NCBI GenBank assembly: GCA_051294375.1
Contig: CM119268.1
Coordinates: forward strand, 19,120,323-19,184,322
Reading direction: 5' to 3'
Source: Paraspadella gotoi
Taxonomy: Eukaryota; Chaetognatha
DNA: 64,000 nucleotides
Shown here: positions 25,101 to 37,992 of the stretch, one piece after another
Numbering within the stretch: the stretch's first letter is position 1
How the letters are laid out: each line of letters begins with the position of its first letter
The notes under the pieces: generated by a model
What the model was told of the DNA's origin: nothing
What the model saw: only the letters and a program-made list of their open reading frames with translations
Database searches by the model: none
Position numbers and translations under genes: made by a program

Positions 25101-28080
25101 TTATCATTTGGATTCGTCTATCCCTTCTTTTGCCAATCCCTCTATCACCCACAAAACATTGCAAATAATATCCGTTCTTGGGTGGGTGACATCTGTATCA
25201 TCCGCATTGTAATCTCTCCTGGCTCAACTTACACTCATTGGACACGATTCTTTTCGTCTACCATCCATACTTCCCACCTGCAAATTCAGTCTTAGTTTTG
25301 TTAGCACAGTGGCTGGAGCTCGTCCGCGATGGCGTCTGGTCCTTTTGCTGACATGACGCCTGTTTTCTGCACGAGCGGCGGTATACATAGAAAAAAAGAG
25401 TGTGTATAAGAAAAAACAGAGCTCCAGCGCGTTTGAGAATAGAGAAGTACATACACAAACACAACGCACAAATCGTGTGAAAAATACGGCAAGGCTCGCA
25501 GGCAGACACTGTCCACTCTGGCCGCGTTACTTTTTGATCACCATAAACATAGATTACAAATATTATTATATATAACTCACAAAGATATTTTTTAATACGA
25601 ATTAACAAAAAAAATGAAATATATATGAAGATCCATTAGTATTTAGCCCGTGAGCTGCTGTTCACTGTTCATTGCCGGTCTACAAGCACGTACTAATTCT
25701 AAAGTCACTCTCACCGGGTGAAAGAATAAGAAGTACCAAATAGGCGCAATGATCGTGTAAGACTCCTTCTCAGATATCTCATGAGACTGAAACAACCGTG
25801 GAAATGTCATCACTCCGTACCGGTCGTTTGTAAAGACACGCACTATGCATATATGGTAAATGGGCGGATAACAACTTATTAGACCTATTAAAACCCTCTG
25901 TCTCAGTAAAAAAACTAATAATGAAAAACATAAAAAACTAAACTCTCTCCTTCCTCATTTGGTTTTAGTCGAGAGAAATAAGTTGGCTTTATACGTTGGT
26001 GATTCTCACTATCGATCTATAATGGAGCACGCACTAGTCAGAGCTTCACGAATAGAAAAACGCAAAAATATCCTTACATCCGCATTAACGTGGGATAATT
26101 AAATTTACTGACTAATCTAGTTAGTAATCTAACGACACTTTTTCTAAATTGTCACCACCTTAAAACATAATACATTAAAATATATGCGGGGTTAAAACAG
26201 TAATCATTGAAAAAACGTACACCAAAGAATTACTCCGGTACAACCTTTTATGTAATAGTAGACTGTGAGGAGTATAAAAGTATATATTTATTTAAAAGTA
26301 TAATGAAGCATGACAAGTATATATGGAGAGAATCTTTTGTTGTAGATAACGCACAATAGAAAACAGAGAGAAAACAGAGAGAGAGCGTTGTGGTTCTCAT
26401 TAGAGAAAAGTGAGACAATGGGCTGTAGCAGTCTGACACTGACTGTCACCGTGATTGTAGGAAATTATCTTTGTTTCTTGATCACTACTGACTTCTTGAT
26501 AGTCAAGTGCGCAGATAGTCACTTGTTTTGCTCGTGTGGTATTTTTTGTATTTATAGGGAACATATCTGTTCCTGGTTTGGATATCGCTGCACACGGATC
26601 GAGATGAACCTTTTCTCTATGGGTGCAGTCGTTTGGCTGTTCTTCGATATTGAGAAGATTTACGAGCAATTCCCTTTTGCACACAGAATACGACTCGCCT
26701 TTTCTCGTGTTGCTAATGTGACTACTTTTTACTTATATTGTATTTCTCTTCTCGTCGTCTTATTATTTCCCTCAGAATTTTGGATAATTCCTGTGTATTA
26801 TCACCCCCTTCAAAAAAGTCCTAAGCACGATTGCTGCGAGTGAGCATATAGTGAAACAAGAATGTGTTCTAGCCTATACGGAGGATAGGTGTAAAGAGTA
26901 CCCTCTCGAGATAAAAATATTGTTTTATATTGATAGTATATTGTGAGCCTCTATGGGTGGTGGTTTTTCTTTCATATACATTATTCAATATAAGTATGTG
27001 CGATCGCTCGAGGCTCTTCAGTCAATCTGAGTTTAATTTCGAGTCTTTGAACCATGTTATCTAGATCGAACACGCGAAGAAAGAGAGTCTTTGTCCAAGT
27101 CTCTTTAGTCGCCTTTATCAACCGGGACATGCAAGCACGGTTTTGTCCTTGTCTGGTAATACGCTATTGGTATCTGAGGTGTCAATTCTCTAGGTCATCC
27201 GTTTCGTTATATGCCTCGTGCGCGGTAAGGATGTTGGTGTATAAGGACAATTTGAGCAATGAGATCGCCTCTTTTATATCGGACATGGGTTACTAGAGCA
27301 ACAAATTCTGGCGATATTTATCCATTCGTCGCGAAGGAGATCTCCAGTTTATTCGACATAAGTCTTTAATCTGAATTTCTCTTTGGTCTTATTATTTATC
27401 AGGTGTTCGTAAAAGAAATTACATACTGATTTAGAACAAATTCAGATATTTCGAATCACCTCCTGGTTATTTCTTGAGGACAAAGAGATTATTGAAAAAA
27501 CTTAGAATTGCGAGAGAGAAGGAGAGGAGGAGAGACATTGTCAGAGAATTCTGTTATCATCGCTTCTTACGCGAGATTTATGCGATCATTGGAGAGGGTT
27601 CTTAAGAGACCACATCGAGACATATATTGGATATATATAAATTAAAATGTACAGTGAGAACTTATTACACAAATGCGGAGATAAGAGCAGAGAGATTATC
27701 GCTACGACGAGAGGGGGTGAGTGGATTTAGCCGAGAGAATTGCGTACCATGATATTTACCTTATCTTATAAATGGAAATAAAAAATCCGAGTGTAAATAA
27801 ATATGAGTCATTAACCTGCCGAGGAGAAGTTAATATTGTATCGTCAATCGGAAGCAAGTCCAGTATAAGCTTTGCCTCACGGGTCGGCTATTCGTGCTTT
27901 TGACGTGCTTCTCTTTAAAATGTGGTAACGTGAAACATTTTAATTCTGATCTTGACTGTCTGTACTCTCAATGCCGGTCTTATATCAACTGTGTGGTTTG
28001 TCGCATATTTCGTTCTGCATAGGCCGATAAGATTGATTTAGAAGAGACGATAACTGGAATGCAGAATGAATCGGAGATTT
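22161..28080. other. Irregular stretch without recognisable genes
   Basis: This 5.9 kb lacks the microsatellites and long homopolymers typical of the rest of the window. No exon of a known family is visible. The longest frame (26388-26843, 151 codons, hydrophobic, no ATG at the upstream end) is not convincing. 22640-22740 resembles 32850-32940 with many small indels, and 24357-24475 repeats at 33634-33750. I suspect low-accuracy gap-fill sequence for at least part of it. Confidence 0.45.
24357..24475 (+). repeat. 115-bp direct repeat, left copy
   Basis: Matches 33634-33750 almost perfectly, with one base missing in gggatgaaattg against gggaatgaaattg. Shared text includes gaatcatttaattctttgcc and ttccatcgattctaatcgg. 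The two copies bracket about 9.2 kb. Confidence 0.85.
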
Positions 28081-28516
28081 GAATTTACGATTGACGCTCA
28101 GAGACGCTCCCCAACCAAAGAGTAGTTATCAGGGCAATTTGACGCTAATTTTTGAACCGGATCCCGTTGAAAGTTCATCGTGGCGTAACATTGGATTCGA
28201 CGCTGCGGCAAAAAAAACAACAGAAGAGAAAGGAAAGATGGCCCAATATGGCGACCGTCCAACTGAAAGTCCACATGATCTCCACCCCTGCAGCGGCTAA
28301 ATCCGAAAAAGCGAATGACGAACCCAGTCCACGAGAGAGCCACATTGAAGACAGTCAAGCAATGAGATTAATTAGTAAGCGACTTGCAGGTTTTGTGATA
28401 AACCTACAAATCAATATAGAAATTTAATTAATTACACATTTAAATTTTTAATTTCGTTTATTTTATTATATCGTTGGATGGATAACCATTTCCTTTAGAA
28501 AACTCACAACAAAATA
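28081..28516. other. Possible coding fragment, unassigned
   Basis: GC-richer 350-bp patch. Plus frames read GNLTLIFEPDPVESSSWRNI or MATVQLKVHMISTPAAAKSE, but the open stretch switches frame and there are no clear splice sites. Family not recognised. Confidence 0.25.
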
Positions 28517-30860
28517 TTAGCTATAAACATTACTGCAATATTTTAAAACTCGCCTGAGATATAAATACAGTTTCGTTTGCGATTCGAAGCGTTCACGGTG
28601 GGGTAAGCTCCTTAGCCCAATTTTCTTTGGGTTTTCTTTTCCAATTAAATTAAGAATGAAGACGTACTGAAAAATTTTGACCAAAAATGCCCAAGTTTTA
28701 ACGTCGAAAAATTCCCTGAGCAACTTAAAATCTCCTCAAATACTGTGTTTGAAATTGCAAAGAATAACTTCTCTGTGGTTGTCAAGTGCCGTTTTTAAAC
28801 GGTCCAAATTTTGGTCAAGCTTTTCAAAATAACTGAGATTAAATCGTTCTTCGTAAAACTTGAGGTTTTTGTTAAAAAATTATATCTCGCTCACCTTTTT
28901 TACATTTTCATGCCCACAGACGACTACCTCTAATTCATCTGCTGTGAGCGAAGACTTTTAGTTGGTCAAATTTCTAAATGTTTCTTTTCTCAATCAAGTG
29001 TTTCTAAAGTGGTAGCATTTCATTTTCCCGGAAACGATTTGTCATTCTTAACGATGTCCTGTAGTTTTTGTATCTCCGGGATCGACTTTTTAGACTCTCT
29101 TACTATCACTTTCATCGGAATCAATATCGATTTCGTGTTTCACACACGAAGAGCTCTTGCGGCCCCTTTGGTCCTTGTAAAAATGCAAAGGTGCTAAGGC
29201 AGGTCGACCAGGACCGATTGTGGGCGAGTGAGCCTGAACTCCTGTGAGCTAAAGACCAGCGTGTAATTAGGTCGAGCGATTTAAGAACTGGGAGATAATT
29301 GTTCAACTGACGTGAGTACGATTCCATTATATACTCCTGTGTCTCGGAGTTTAGTAGGGATTCTGAAATGGACGATCTGGAATTGCTTGAGAAATGTTAC
29401 ACAATTGTCCGAAAATATCTTTCAACTCTTTGTTATCTCCGTGCTTGGGGAAAAGCAGTCCACTCCTCGTGAAATATTTCCGAAATTAATGGACCTCTTT
29501 TTAGAATTTATGAAGGGCTTTGAATAGAAAACATGCAGACACGTTACCATGTCCGGATTATCTGTTTTTGTGTATGGCAAAATTAATTAAAACAAGTTTT
29601 AAAATCTCGTGCCTAATTTTTTGGTAATTTCTCTAAAGCACCAGAGATTCTTGAAAGGTTTTTTTAAAAAAGCTGATATCGTCCTGTCTGATGTTAAGTA
29701 TGTCTTGACCGCAGTCTTCTTTGTTCCATTTTTAAATTTATCAAATGTTTTAAAAACAAACGCCTATGAAATGTAACGCAGATTTATATTGCTGAGACAG
29801 GAAAGGCATAACAAATTTTCCATTGAGAACGAGTAAAAAATATAACAACTATATGCAAAAATGGTTATATCGATAATGGGAAAAAGACACTCGAAAAATC
29901 AAGCTCGACATCCCTATAAAGATCTAACATTTTGATTCAGCTTGTCCTTTGTTTATGAAAACAAAAATTCAAGGTTTATCGATATTTAATTATTAAACAT
30001 TTTAGAAAATAATATATAACAATTGTGGGTATATATACCCGTAAGTCGTACAATAAGGGAAAATAGCGACAATGGACCCTAGATAAATATAAAAACCACA
30101 TAAGGTCATCAAATAAGGGAATATCGACCATGGACTAATAATAAAAAAAAATAAAACACGCCTGATAAAAAGGCATAGACATGGGCTAATCGTGTAATAA
30201 AGTCAAAAGACGACCAAAACTGACGAGATACTGGGCTTCTTCGGATATAAACTCTTCGCCTCGGATTTAATTATGGCAACTCTGCAATAGACAGCAGACC
30301 TGAGTTTTGACAACGTCGGTCAATCATAATAGGAAAACTTTTTCCATAATTTTCCCATTTGTGTAACCTTGGAATCCCTTGTACGCAATTGCGAATGTGT
30401 CCTGACATGGTTGATGGAACCATTTCAAAGTTACAGCCCCTACAGACGATCGTTCTCCTCTCAATCTGAAAGGAGGTCGTCCTCCTTCAGATGTTTAATA
30501 AGTTGACTCTCAAGTCTTGTGCCACAATTATAGACGGAGCAAATAACGCATGCAATTTTGTGCCCAGGGTGATCTTCAAAAAGATGTGACACATAATACC
30601 CCCCTGCAGTTATCAAATGACGCGGGAATTGGACTCGCAAAAGGGGCAGTAATAAAGAATTGAGCGCCGTCTCCCTGCAGGGAGATGCGCCTCATATTCC
30701 ATTTAAACATTTCCCGAAAATATGTGCCTGCGTGATTTTTTACTAAAGTGTCCTAATAAAGGCCACGTCTTCTAAGTCGGAGTCGAGTGCGACAATGTGT
30801 CTTTGCAGTGGTTGTGGTTGCAATGAAAGCGCTGAATCTTGTATCATCAACGTTTTCCAT
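28517..30860 (-). pseudogene. Frameshifted zinc-finger coding remnant
   Basis: Several minus-strand blocks read like protein but sit in different frames. Near 30830-30560 are LYYCPFCESNSRVI and YYVSHLFEDHPGHKIACVIC then SVYNCGTRLESQLIKHLKED. Near 30480-30350 is RRTIVCRGCNFEMVPSTMSG then HIRNCVQGIPRL. These have the Cys-x2-Cys and His spacing of C2H2/C2HC zinc fingers. Further blocks are TFDKFKNGTKKTAVKTYLTS (about 29730), GRKSSSCVKHEIDIDSDESD (about 29180), TADELEVVVCGHENVKKVSE (about 28940) and KLLREFFDVKTWAFLVKIFQ (about 28720). No single frame spans more than about 70 codons. It could be a decayed zinc-finger gene or transposon gene, or an intact gene in poorly corrected sequence. No family name can be given. 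Confidence 0.45.
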
Positions 30861-31087
30861 TATCCTGTGACCTAATGCGGGGGGATGAGTTTTTTTTTGC
30901 CTACGAGAACAAGTGTTTTTGCGAGGTGAATTGCTAGGTTATGGGACCTTCATCTTAAAGTTGTAATCCTGAGGCCAATAAACATATCCTTTTTAGCAGT
31001 TTGCATGGTCCCGAACGTCGGATTCCCTAGATCAAACGGCCGAAACCAAACTGGCTACAGTTTTGTATTTTTTTTTCCCTTTTAATG

Positions 31088-31370
31088 CTAGGTTTGGCCG
31101 GATCCTCTACGCTGTAGTGGGAGTCCAGCCTTGCCACAACACCCGCGAGGGGCTTCTACCGTAAGTACCCATCAAATGCTGTTGCGAAAACCGAGTTTAG
31201 CCTGGTCATCCTCGACAAATTAACTTGTTGTATTTGGCGAATCTATTCGACGTCCACGTGGCCCTCGACTGGGAGTGCGCGTCGAATACTGTCGCAAAAC
31301 CCGGGTTCGGCCGCCTGATTCGTCGATGAATTGACTCTTGTAATTGGCGAATCTGTTAAGTGGGAAATAT
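31088..31370 (+). repeat. Diverged tandem repeat, about 110-bp unit
   Basis: Two to three units share tgcgaaaaccgagttt / cgcaaaacccgggttcg, attaacttgttgtatttgg / attgactcttgtaattgg and cgaatctattcgacg / cgaatctgttaag. Confidence 0.6.
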
Positions 31371-32500
31371 AAACAAAATTTAATGCAAACATTTAATAAA
31401 AAAAATATTTATTTTTAAAAATAAAGTTTAGAATAAACTTTTTGTGGCCTCGGCTTAGCCCCACTTGCATCATTTGTTTAAAAGTGACTCTTTCTGGATC
31501 TCAATTTATGCATATAAGGCCTGGTATGTGAAATTAGACAGATTATTGAAAATTAGTTTGTAAATTTATTTTCGTTCAGCGAATATATTTTCATTTTTTC
31601 TTTTCAATTTAAAAAAAAATACATATAAGTTTTGGTTTACTACCATTCTCGAAAATAAACAAGATGGCATTTAATAAGACATAGATTTTTATCACAAAAA
31701 AATTGTTTCGAAGTGTGAACCGAAATTATTAAAAATTTTTTTTTGTATTGTGAGAAACGGAATAACAACGAATTTCATGATACATTTACAAAAACAAAAA
31801 CAACAAAGAAAACAAAAAAAAACATCACAAATGATAAATGAAATAGACACTGACCTGACAAACTCGCCTTTGTAGGGCTCTTCAACTGATGGTCACTGTT
31901 ATTACTGGCTCAGCGCGCCTGCGTCGTCCAAACCATGAATTTCTATCAAACTGGTGATTTATCGGGACCAAGGTATTGGTTTGTTTGATTTCAAAACCGT
32001 GCTAGTAATTGGCCTCTCGTCGGTGTAAAAAGCTGGACACTGGATGCATTTGTTGTCAGACCTCTCGACGTTTTCCAGGAGCTAATCGCAGTCATTAATG
32101 AACACCGACAATGCTTCGACACTATCTTGTTCTTTGGGTTACCGTGAATTTTTTTTTATTTTGTCGGGGTCACTGTGACGCTTGATTATGGGATCGCGTT
32201 GCCAATTGGCCGGGTTTATCTGGAAGTGGAATGGTACTCTAATTAAGATTCATGAAGGGGCGATTTCGGGAGGTTGGGCTAAGTTTAAAATTCGCACATT
32301 CGGTTCTTTTTCCTTGCGCATAGGAATCGCTTGCGTTTGCATTTCGTGGATGTGGGATGGGGGGAAGTTGGACGGGGGGGGTAAACAATTTTTAACTATT
32401 TTTTTTTTTTGGAGAAGGCGTTGACACGCAAAGGCGGCAGTTGATTTGGTTGAAATTTTATTTGGAGGAGTTGGCGTTTTCGCGAAAAATATTACTCTCT
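31371..32500. other. Intergenic stretch, nothing supported
   Basis: No convincing exon. Mostly AT-rich to 31860, then mixed composition with no recognised feature. Confidence 0.4.
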
Positions 32501-32559
32501 TCCACTTGTTCTGGGCAGAGAAAATGCATGGGTTTTTCTATAAGCAAACTCGTTGTCGT

Positions 32560-32756
32560 GGGGCATTTGACAAAAAAAGATCCCGTTTCACCGAGGCTTG
32601 TTTCTTGCTGCCGTTCTCCTTTTTCGTTTGGGTTTTCGTTGCCCGATCTCCTTGTTTTTTCTTGTCGGCTTCGAGTGACGTTGATGGCGAATCTTCTCGG
32701 TGGAATCCCTTGGAACGGCCTTGGGTTGGAACGGTTGACAGTTTCTCCTCGTTCAA
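32560..32756 (-). CDS. Possible lysine-rich exon, family unknown
   Basis: A 66-residue minus-strand frame reads KLSTVPTQGRSKGFHREDSP, STSLEADKKKQGDRATKTQT and KKENGSKKQASVKRD. Its low hydrophobicity and GC-rich sequence resemble the window's real exons. Splice borders are weak (AACGAG acceptor, TTTGTCAAA donor). The opposite strand is also open, so this is a tentative call. Confidence 0.25.
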
Positions 32757-33154
32757 TTTAATTGGTTTAACGTTTACGTCCTATCTTTCTCTCTTTCTCT
32801 CTATATCTCGTATGTTCTCAGCGGAAAAGATAAAAGGAAGGATAAAATTGAAAAGCTTAAAAAAACTTTAAAAAAGGAAGAAAAAATTCGTTGTGGAAAA
32901 AAAAAATTTAACATTTCCGAAGATCTTAAAAACTGAAGATATTTCTTGTGCCTTTCGCATCTATTCGCTTACAACAGCTTAAAAAAATGAAAACGGCCAA
33001 AAATGAAACAAAGTCGTTTTAATCATTTAAATCAACGAATATTTCTTATTTTATTTTCATTTGCTTCTTGGGTGTGAAATGTTTACATCTTTTTTGTTTA
33101 AAATTCTTCGGAATCTTGAGCGACGGGATTTCGGTGGGAGGGATTTTTCTTTTC

Positions 33155-33205
33155 TCAGCTTTCGTTGTTGTTGTTGTTGTTGTCGTTGTCATTAAGGTTT
33201 GTCTC
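33155..33205 (-). repeat. Short (GTT)n tract in low-complexity DNA
   Basis: Contains (GTT)6 near 33163-33182. Surrounding 33000-33630 is AT-rich with no supported gene. Confidence 0.7.
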
Positions 33206-33633
33206 TGTAAGTAGAAATTTATGTTTTCCCCTTGACTTTGGAACGAAGTCGAAAAAAAAAGAAACAAAGCAACCAATCAAATCATCCAATAACCAATCAA
33301 CTAAACCAACCAATACAGTAGAGTCGACCACTAAGACTTTAGGTCGGCGACGTCGATAAACTAAAGAATTTAAAAAATCAAACGAATTGAAAAAATAAAA
33401 ATTAAATTCCTGAAGAAACAAAATAGTCAATATAAAGAAAAATGTTTTCAAAACGAATATGAATTCTTGCGAAAATGTATTTTTTTATTCGTTCTCGTGG
33501 GTCAAAACTGTAGATCTATACAGCTATATTATATATGTCCGTATATCTCTAAAAATATCTATAAATCTGTATAAATCTAATTGTGAAATCAAATCTCAAT
33601 TAAAGAAATAAATTAACGTCAGGTGACTAAAAA

Positions 33634-33750
33634 AATGTGGGAATGAAATTGAATCATTTAATTCTTTGCCGAAGTATTTTTTTTCTTTTGGCTAAAACTC
33701 AAATCCTCATTTTCCATCGATTCTAATCGGAGAAAATTAGGCCTCTTTTC
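33634..33750 (+). repeat. 115-bp direct repeat, right copy
   Basis: Partner of 24357-24475. After the shared end gaaaattaggcctctttt, this copy continues into a run of gcctttt units (33747-33805), whereas the left copy diverges. Confidence 0.85.
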
Positions 33751-33910
33751 GGCCTTTTAGGCCTTTTGTGGGGCCTTTCTACGGCCCCTTTTGCAGGCCT
33801 CTTTCATGTGTTTCACTTCCTGTCGAGAAAGTTTCTTTTTTTTACTCTGGTTTCTTATGTAATAAATTAAAAAAGCATTGATCAAATACTTCGCCCGTAG
33901 AGGCGAAGTT

Positions 33911-35405
<1,495 letters not shown>

Positions 35406-35507
35406 CGACTGACGAGAGATTCGAAGAAGAAGGAAGCCGACTTTTTGAAGGATCTCTCCAACTTGGAAGCTCTCGAAGCGAAGGAGACGAGGAGACACGC
35501 AACGTCG

Positions 35508-35538
<31 letters not shown>
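35406..35538 (+). CDS. Internal exon, Ser-rich tail, cut by a gap
   Basis: After a pyrimidine-rich tract and a CTTCAG acceptor, one frame reads RLTRDSKKKEADFLKDLSNL then EALEAKETRRHATSP and a poly-Ser run encoded by (TCG)n. The helical, charged first half looks like genuine protein; the family is not recognised. The (TCG)n run meets a 15-N gap at 35539-35553. Beyond it cttcgtcacgccttg precedes a GTGGGAG that may be the donor. It is not part of the gene starting at 37993, because that gene has an in-frame stop just upstream of its ATG. The parent gene is therefore a separate plus-strand gene whose other exons I cannot place. Confidence 0.5.
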
Positions 35539-35553
35539 NNNNNNNNNNNNNNN
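35539..35553. other. Assembly gap of 15 N in (GTC)n
   Basis: Fifteen N inside a (TCG)n run, so the trinucleotide length is unresolved. Confidence 0.98.
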
Positions 35554-36084
35554 CGTTTTCTTCGTCACGCCTTGGTGGGAGAGAACTTTCTTCCTTTTTT
35601 CTTTTTTTTCTTCTTTCATAATTCTTCTCTATTTTTTTTCTTTACAAATCACGGTTCACTTTAATCCTTTTAGTCACAATCTTTGAATAATTTTTGGAGA
35701 CTGCTTTCATCCGGCGATAATTTACAAGAATCAAGAATTTCCTCATAAAAAAGGGAAATAGTTTTTTTTTGTTCTAAATCCAAAGAAGGAGCGCGATTCG
35801 TTCAATGCGCAACCAAGGTTCGCACGCTGAGCCAAAGCCACTGGTTTTTTACTTCGTGCGTGCGTGAAAATATTTTAAGTCCTGCGACAAACACAAAAGA
35901 ATCTAACTTTAAGAAACTAAAAATTAAATCGTCAAAACTTAGAAACAAACTAGAAAACCTGATCGAACTTAAAAAAAAAAAAAAAAAAAACACGAAAAAT
36001 TTGCAAAATCCGGATCTGGATTACGTTAAAACAAAATCAAATAAATAATGTTAATCTATTCTAAAATTCTCGCAAAACATTTAT

Positions 36085-36170
36085 GAGATTGGTACAACCA
36101 ATATAAAAATTATCCATTCATTTAATAAATAAGCTATCTTGCCCTTGACTTTGGACAGGCTTTGGTGGTT
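36085..36170 (+). repeat. Dispersed repeat D2, partial copy
   Basis: Starts ttggtacaaccaatataaa and ends cttgactttggacag. It shows the sequence that received the MITE at 5962, but here without the insertion, so it serves as an empty-site relative. Confidence 0.6.
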
Positions 36171-37127
36171 TATTTTGGTGCTCATGACCTATTTTTCATC
36201 AAACCCTTCAATGCCATCTCTTTCCGAGATTCGCATTCAATTTTTTTTTTCTGTTAAATGTCAAAGAAATTCGTTGCTAATTATTTTCCGAACGTTCGAG
36301 GAACGCTGCCACTTAATTACCTGCGGAAAGAAACGAGAAGATATTTTTTTAAGCGTTTAATATCTAATTAGAGATATTTCGTGAAAGGTACACGACGAAC
36401 TTAGTAATTACTTTTAATTTCTATAAATAGAATCCACTAATTCAATAGATATTTCAAGAAAAGAACAATCATTTAAAAGCTAAGACGTAAGGATATTTTG
36501 ATTTTCCCCGTGAAAAAAGATGTACATACGTAAGTTGTACGCTTTAAATAATTTCATATTATTTTCATACTTTCATAATTCACCCATAAAATAACTCGTT
36601 TCACTGAATGTATAAAAGTGAAAAAAAATTTATGATTAAGAAGATAAAAATTATGACGACGTTGATGACGATAAGACAACCGATTAAGTTTCACGCTTTT
36701 GGATACAACTTTTTGTAAAACCAAAAATCTTAAATGACCGGAATGTGATATTAAACGGAAAAAGAAGTAAAATTTATTTTCGTTATAAACATCGATGTGA
36801 ATGAGAGAAATATTTTTGGTCTTCGTCACGCGAAAATCCTTCGTCTTGGAACCGAAAATATCTGAATACAAACAAGAATTTTCTCTGGGTTATATGATCC
36901 GGGTCGCGGCGGCGGGATTCGCCGGCCGAGACTAACAAGAGTATATTTTTTTTGGGAGGGGGGGAGAATACGGCATCAGTATTAGTTCATGGGTCAAATT
37001 GGGTCATTATTTGACTGTAAAAGTCTAATTTTTGAAAAACGATAAGCAATAAAGTTGATGGAACTTTTTTTCTAATAAGCTTGCTTTGCCAAGGAACAAA
37101 ACTGGGAAAAAAATATTTTCACTTAAC

Positions 37128-37189
<62 letters not shown>

Positions 37190-37992
37190 TCATCATCGTC
37201 GTTGTCTATGATCTCATTCCTTCCCTTATATTTTTAGGGTCAACTAGAGCAGAACAAAAGTTCATCTGTTCGCAAACAGACGAACTTAAAAAGAGAAAGA
37301 GAGAAAAAAACTGTTGTGTTCGGCCCAAGGCGATGACAATTAAAGTATTAAATGTTAAAAGAATAAATTCAATATAACTTTATTAAATATATAAGAATAA
37401 ATAGCTCCATCTGATTGGAGTTTTAAATCGGTTTTGTCTCTCCTGATGATTCCAGCGTTCGTTGGAATCGTCCTTGTTTTCGTCATCGTCGTCGTCATTA
37501 TCGTCGTCGTCGTCATTATCGTTGTCGTCGTCGTCGTCATCATTATCGTCGTCGTCGTCATCGTCTTAGTTTAATGCATTGTTCTTGTTAGTCATCTTTC
37601 TTTTTACTACTACTTCTATTACTAATACTAATCCGCTCTTTGTCTCTCTCTCTCTGCATCTCTTCGCTCTCGGCCCTCTGTCACTCTCTCTCTCGTCTCC
37701 TCTCTCTCTCATCTTTTTTTTTTTTTTTTTTTTTTCCACTCAACCCAGACAGTGAAAGAAGCCCAGAGGAAAAAAATCTAAAGAAAAAAAGAAAAAAGAA
37801 ATCCGGAACGACAATGTTCTTTTCAATCTTTTATTTTTTTTTCAAGCACAAACCTAAACTTATTTACAAAAACTTAACCCAAATTTAAACGATATTTAAA
37901 TGAAACATAACGGTCCATTAATTTTTTTCAAACCCGTTCTTGTTTTTACAGATTTTACAGATTAAATGATCCCTTAAAAAAACCCGGATGTG
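36171..37992. other. Upstream region of the AKAP2/MISP-like gene
   Basis: AT-rich. Holds (CT)n at 37132-37190, a GTC/ATC trinucleotide tract at 37478-37565, CT-rich DNA at 37641-37710 and a T-run. Two acceptor-like sites (TTTTTACAG at 37943-37951 and ATTTTACAG at 37952-37960) precede the first coding exon, so a non-coding 5' exon is likely further upstream. Confidence 0.5.

Noticed and set aside
26388-26843. 151-codon hydrophobic open frame
   Set aside because: Starts at a non-ATG codon, no family motif, no splice borders, and lies in a stretch I suspect is low-quality sequence.
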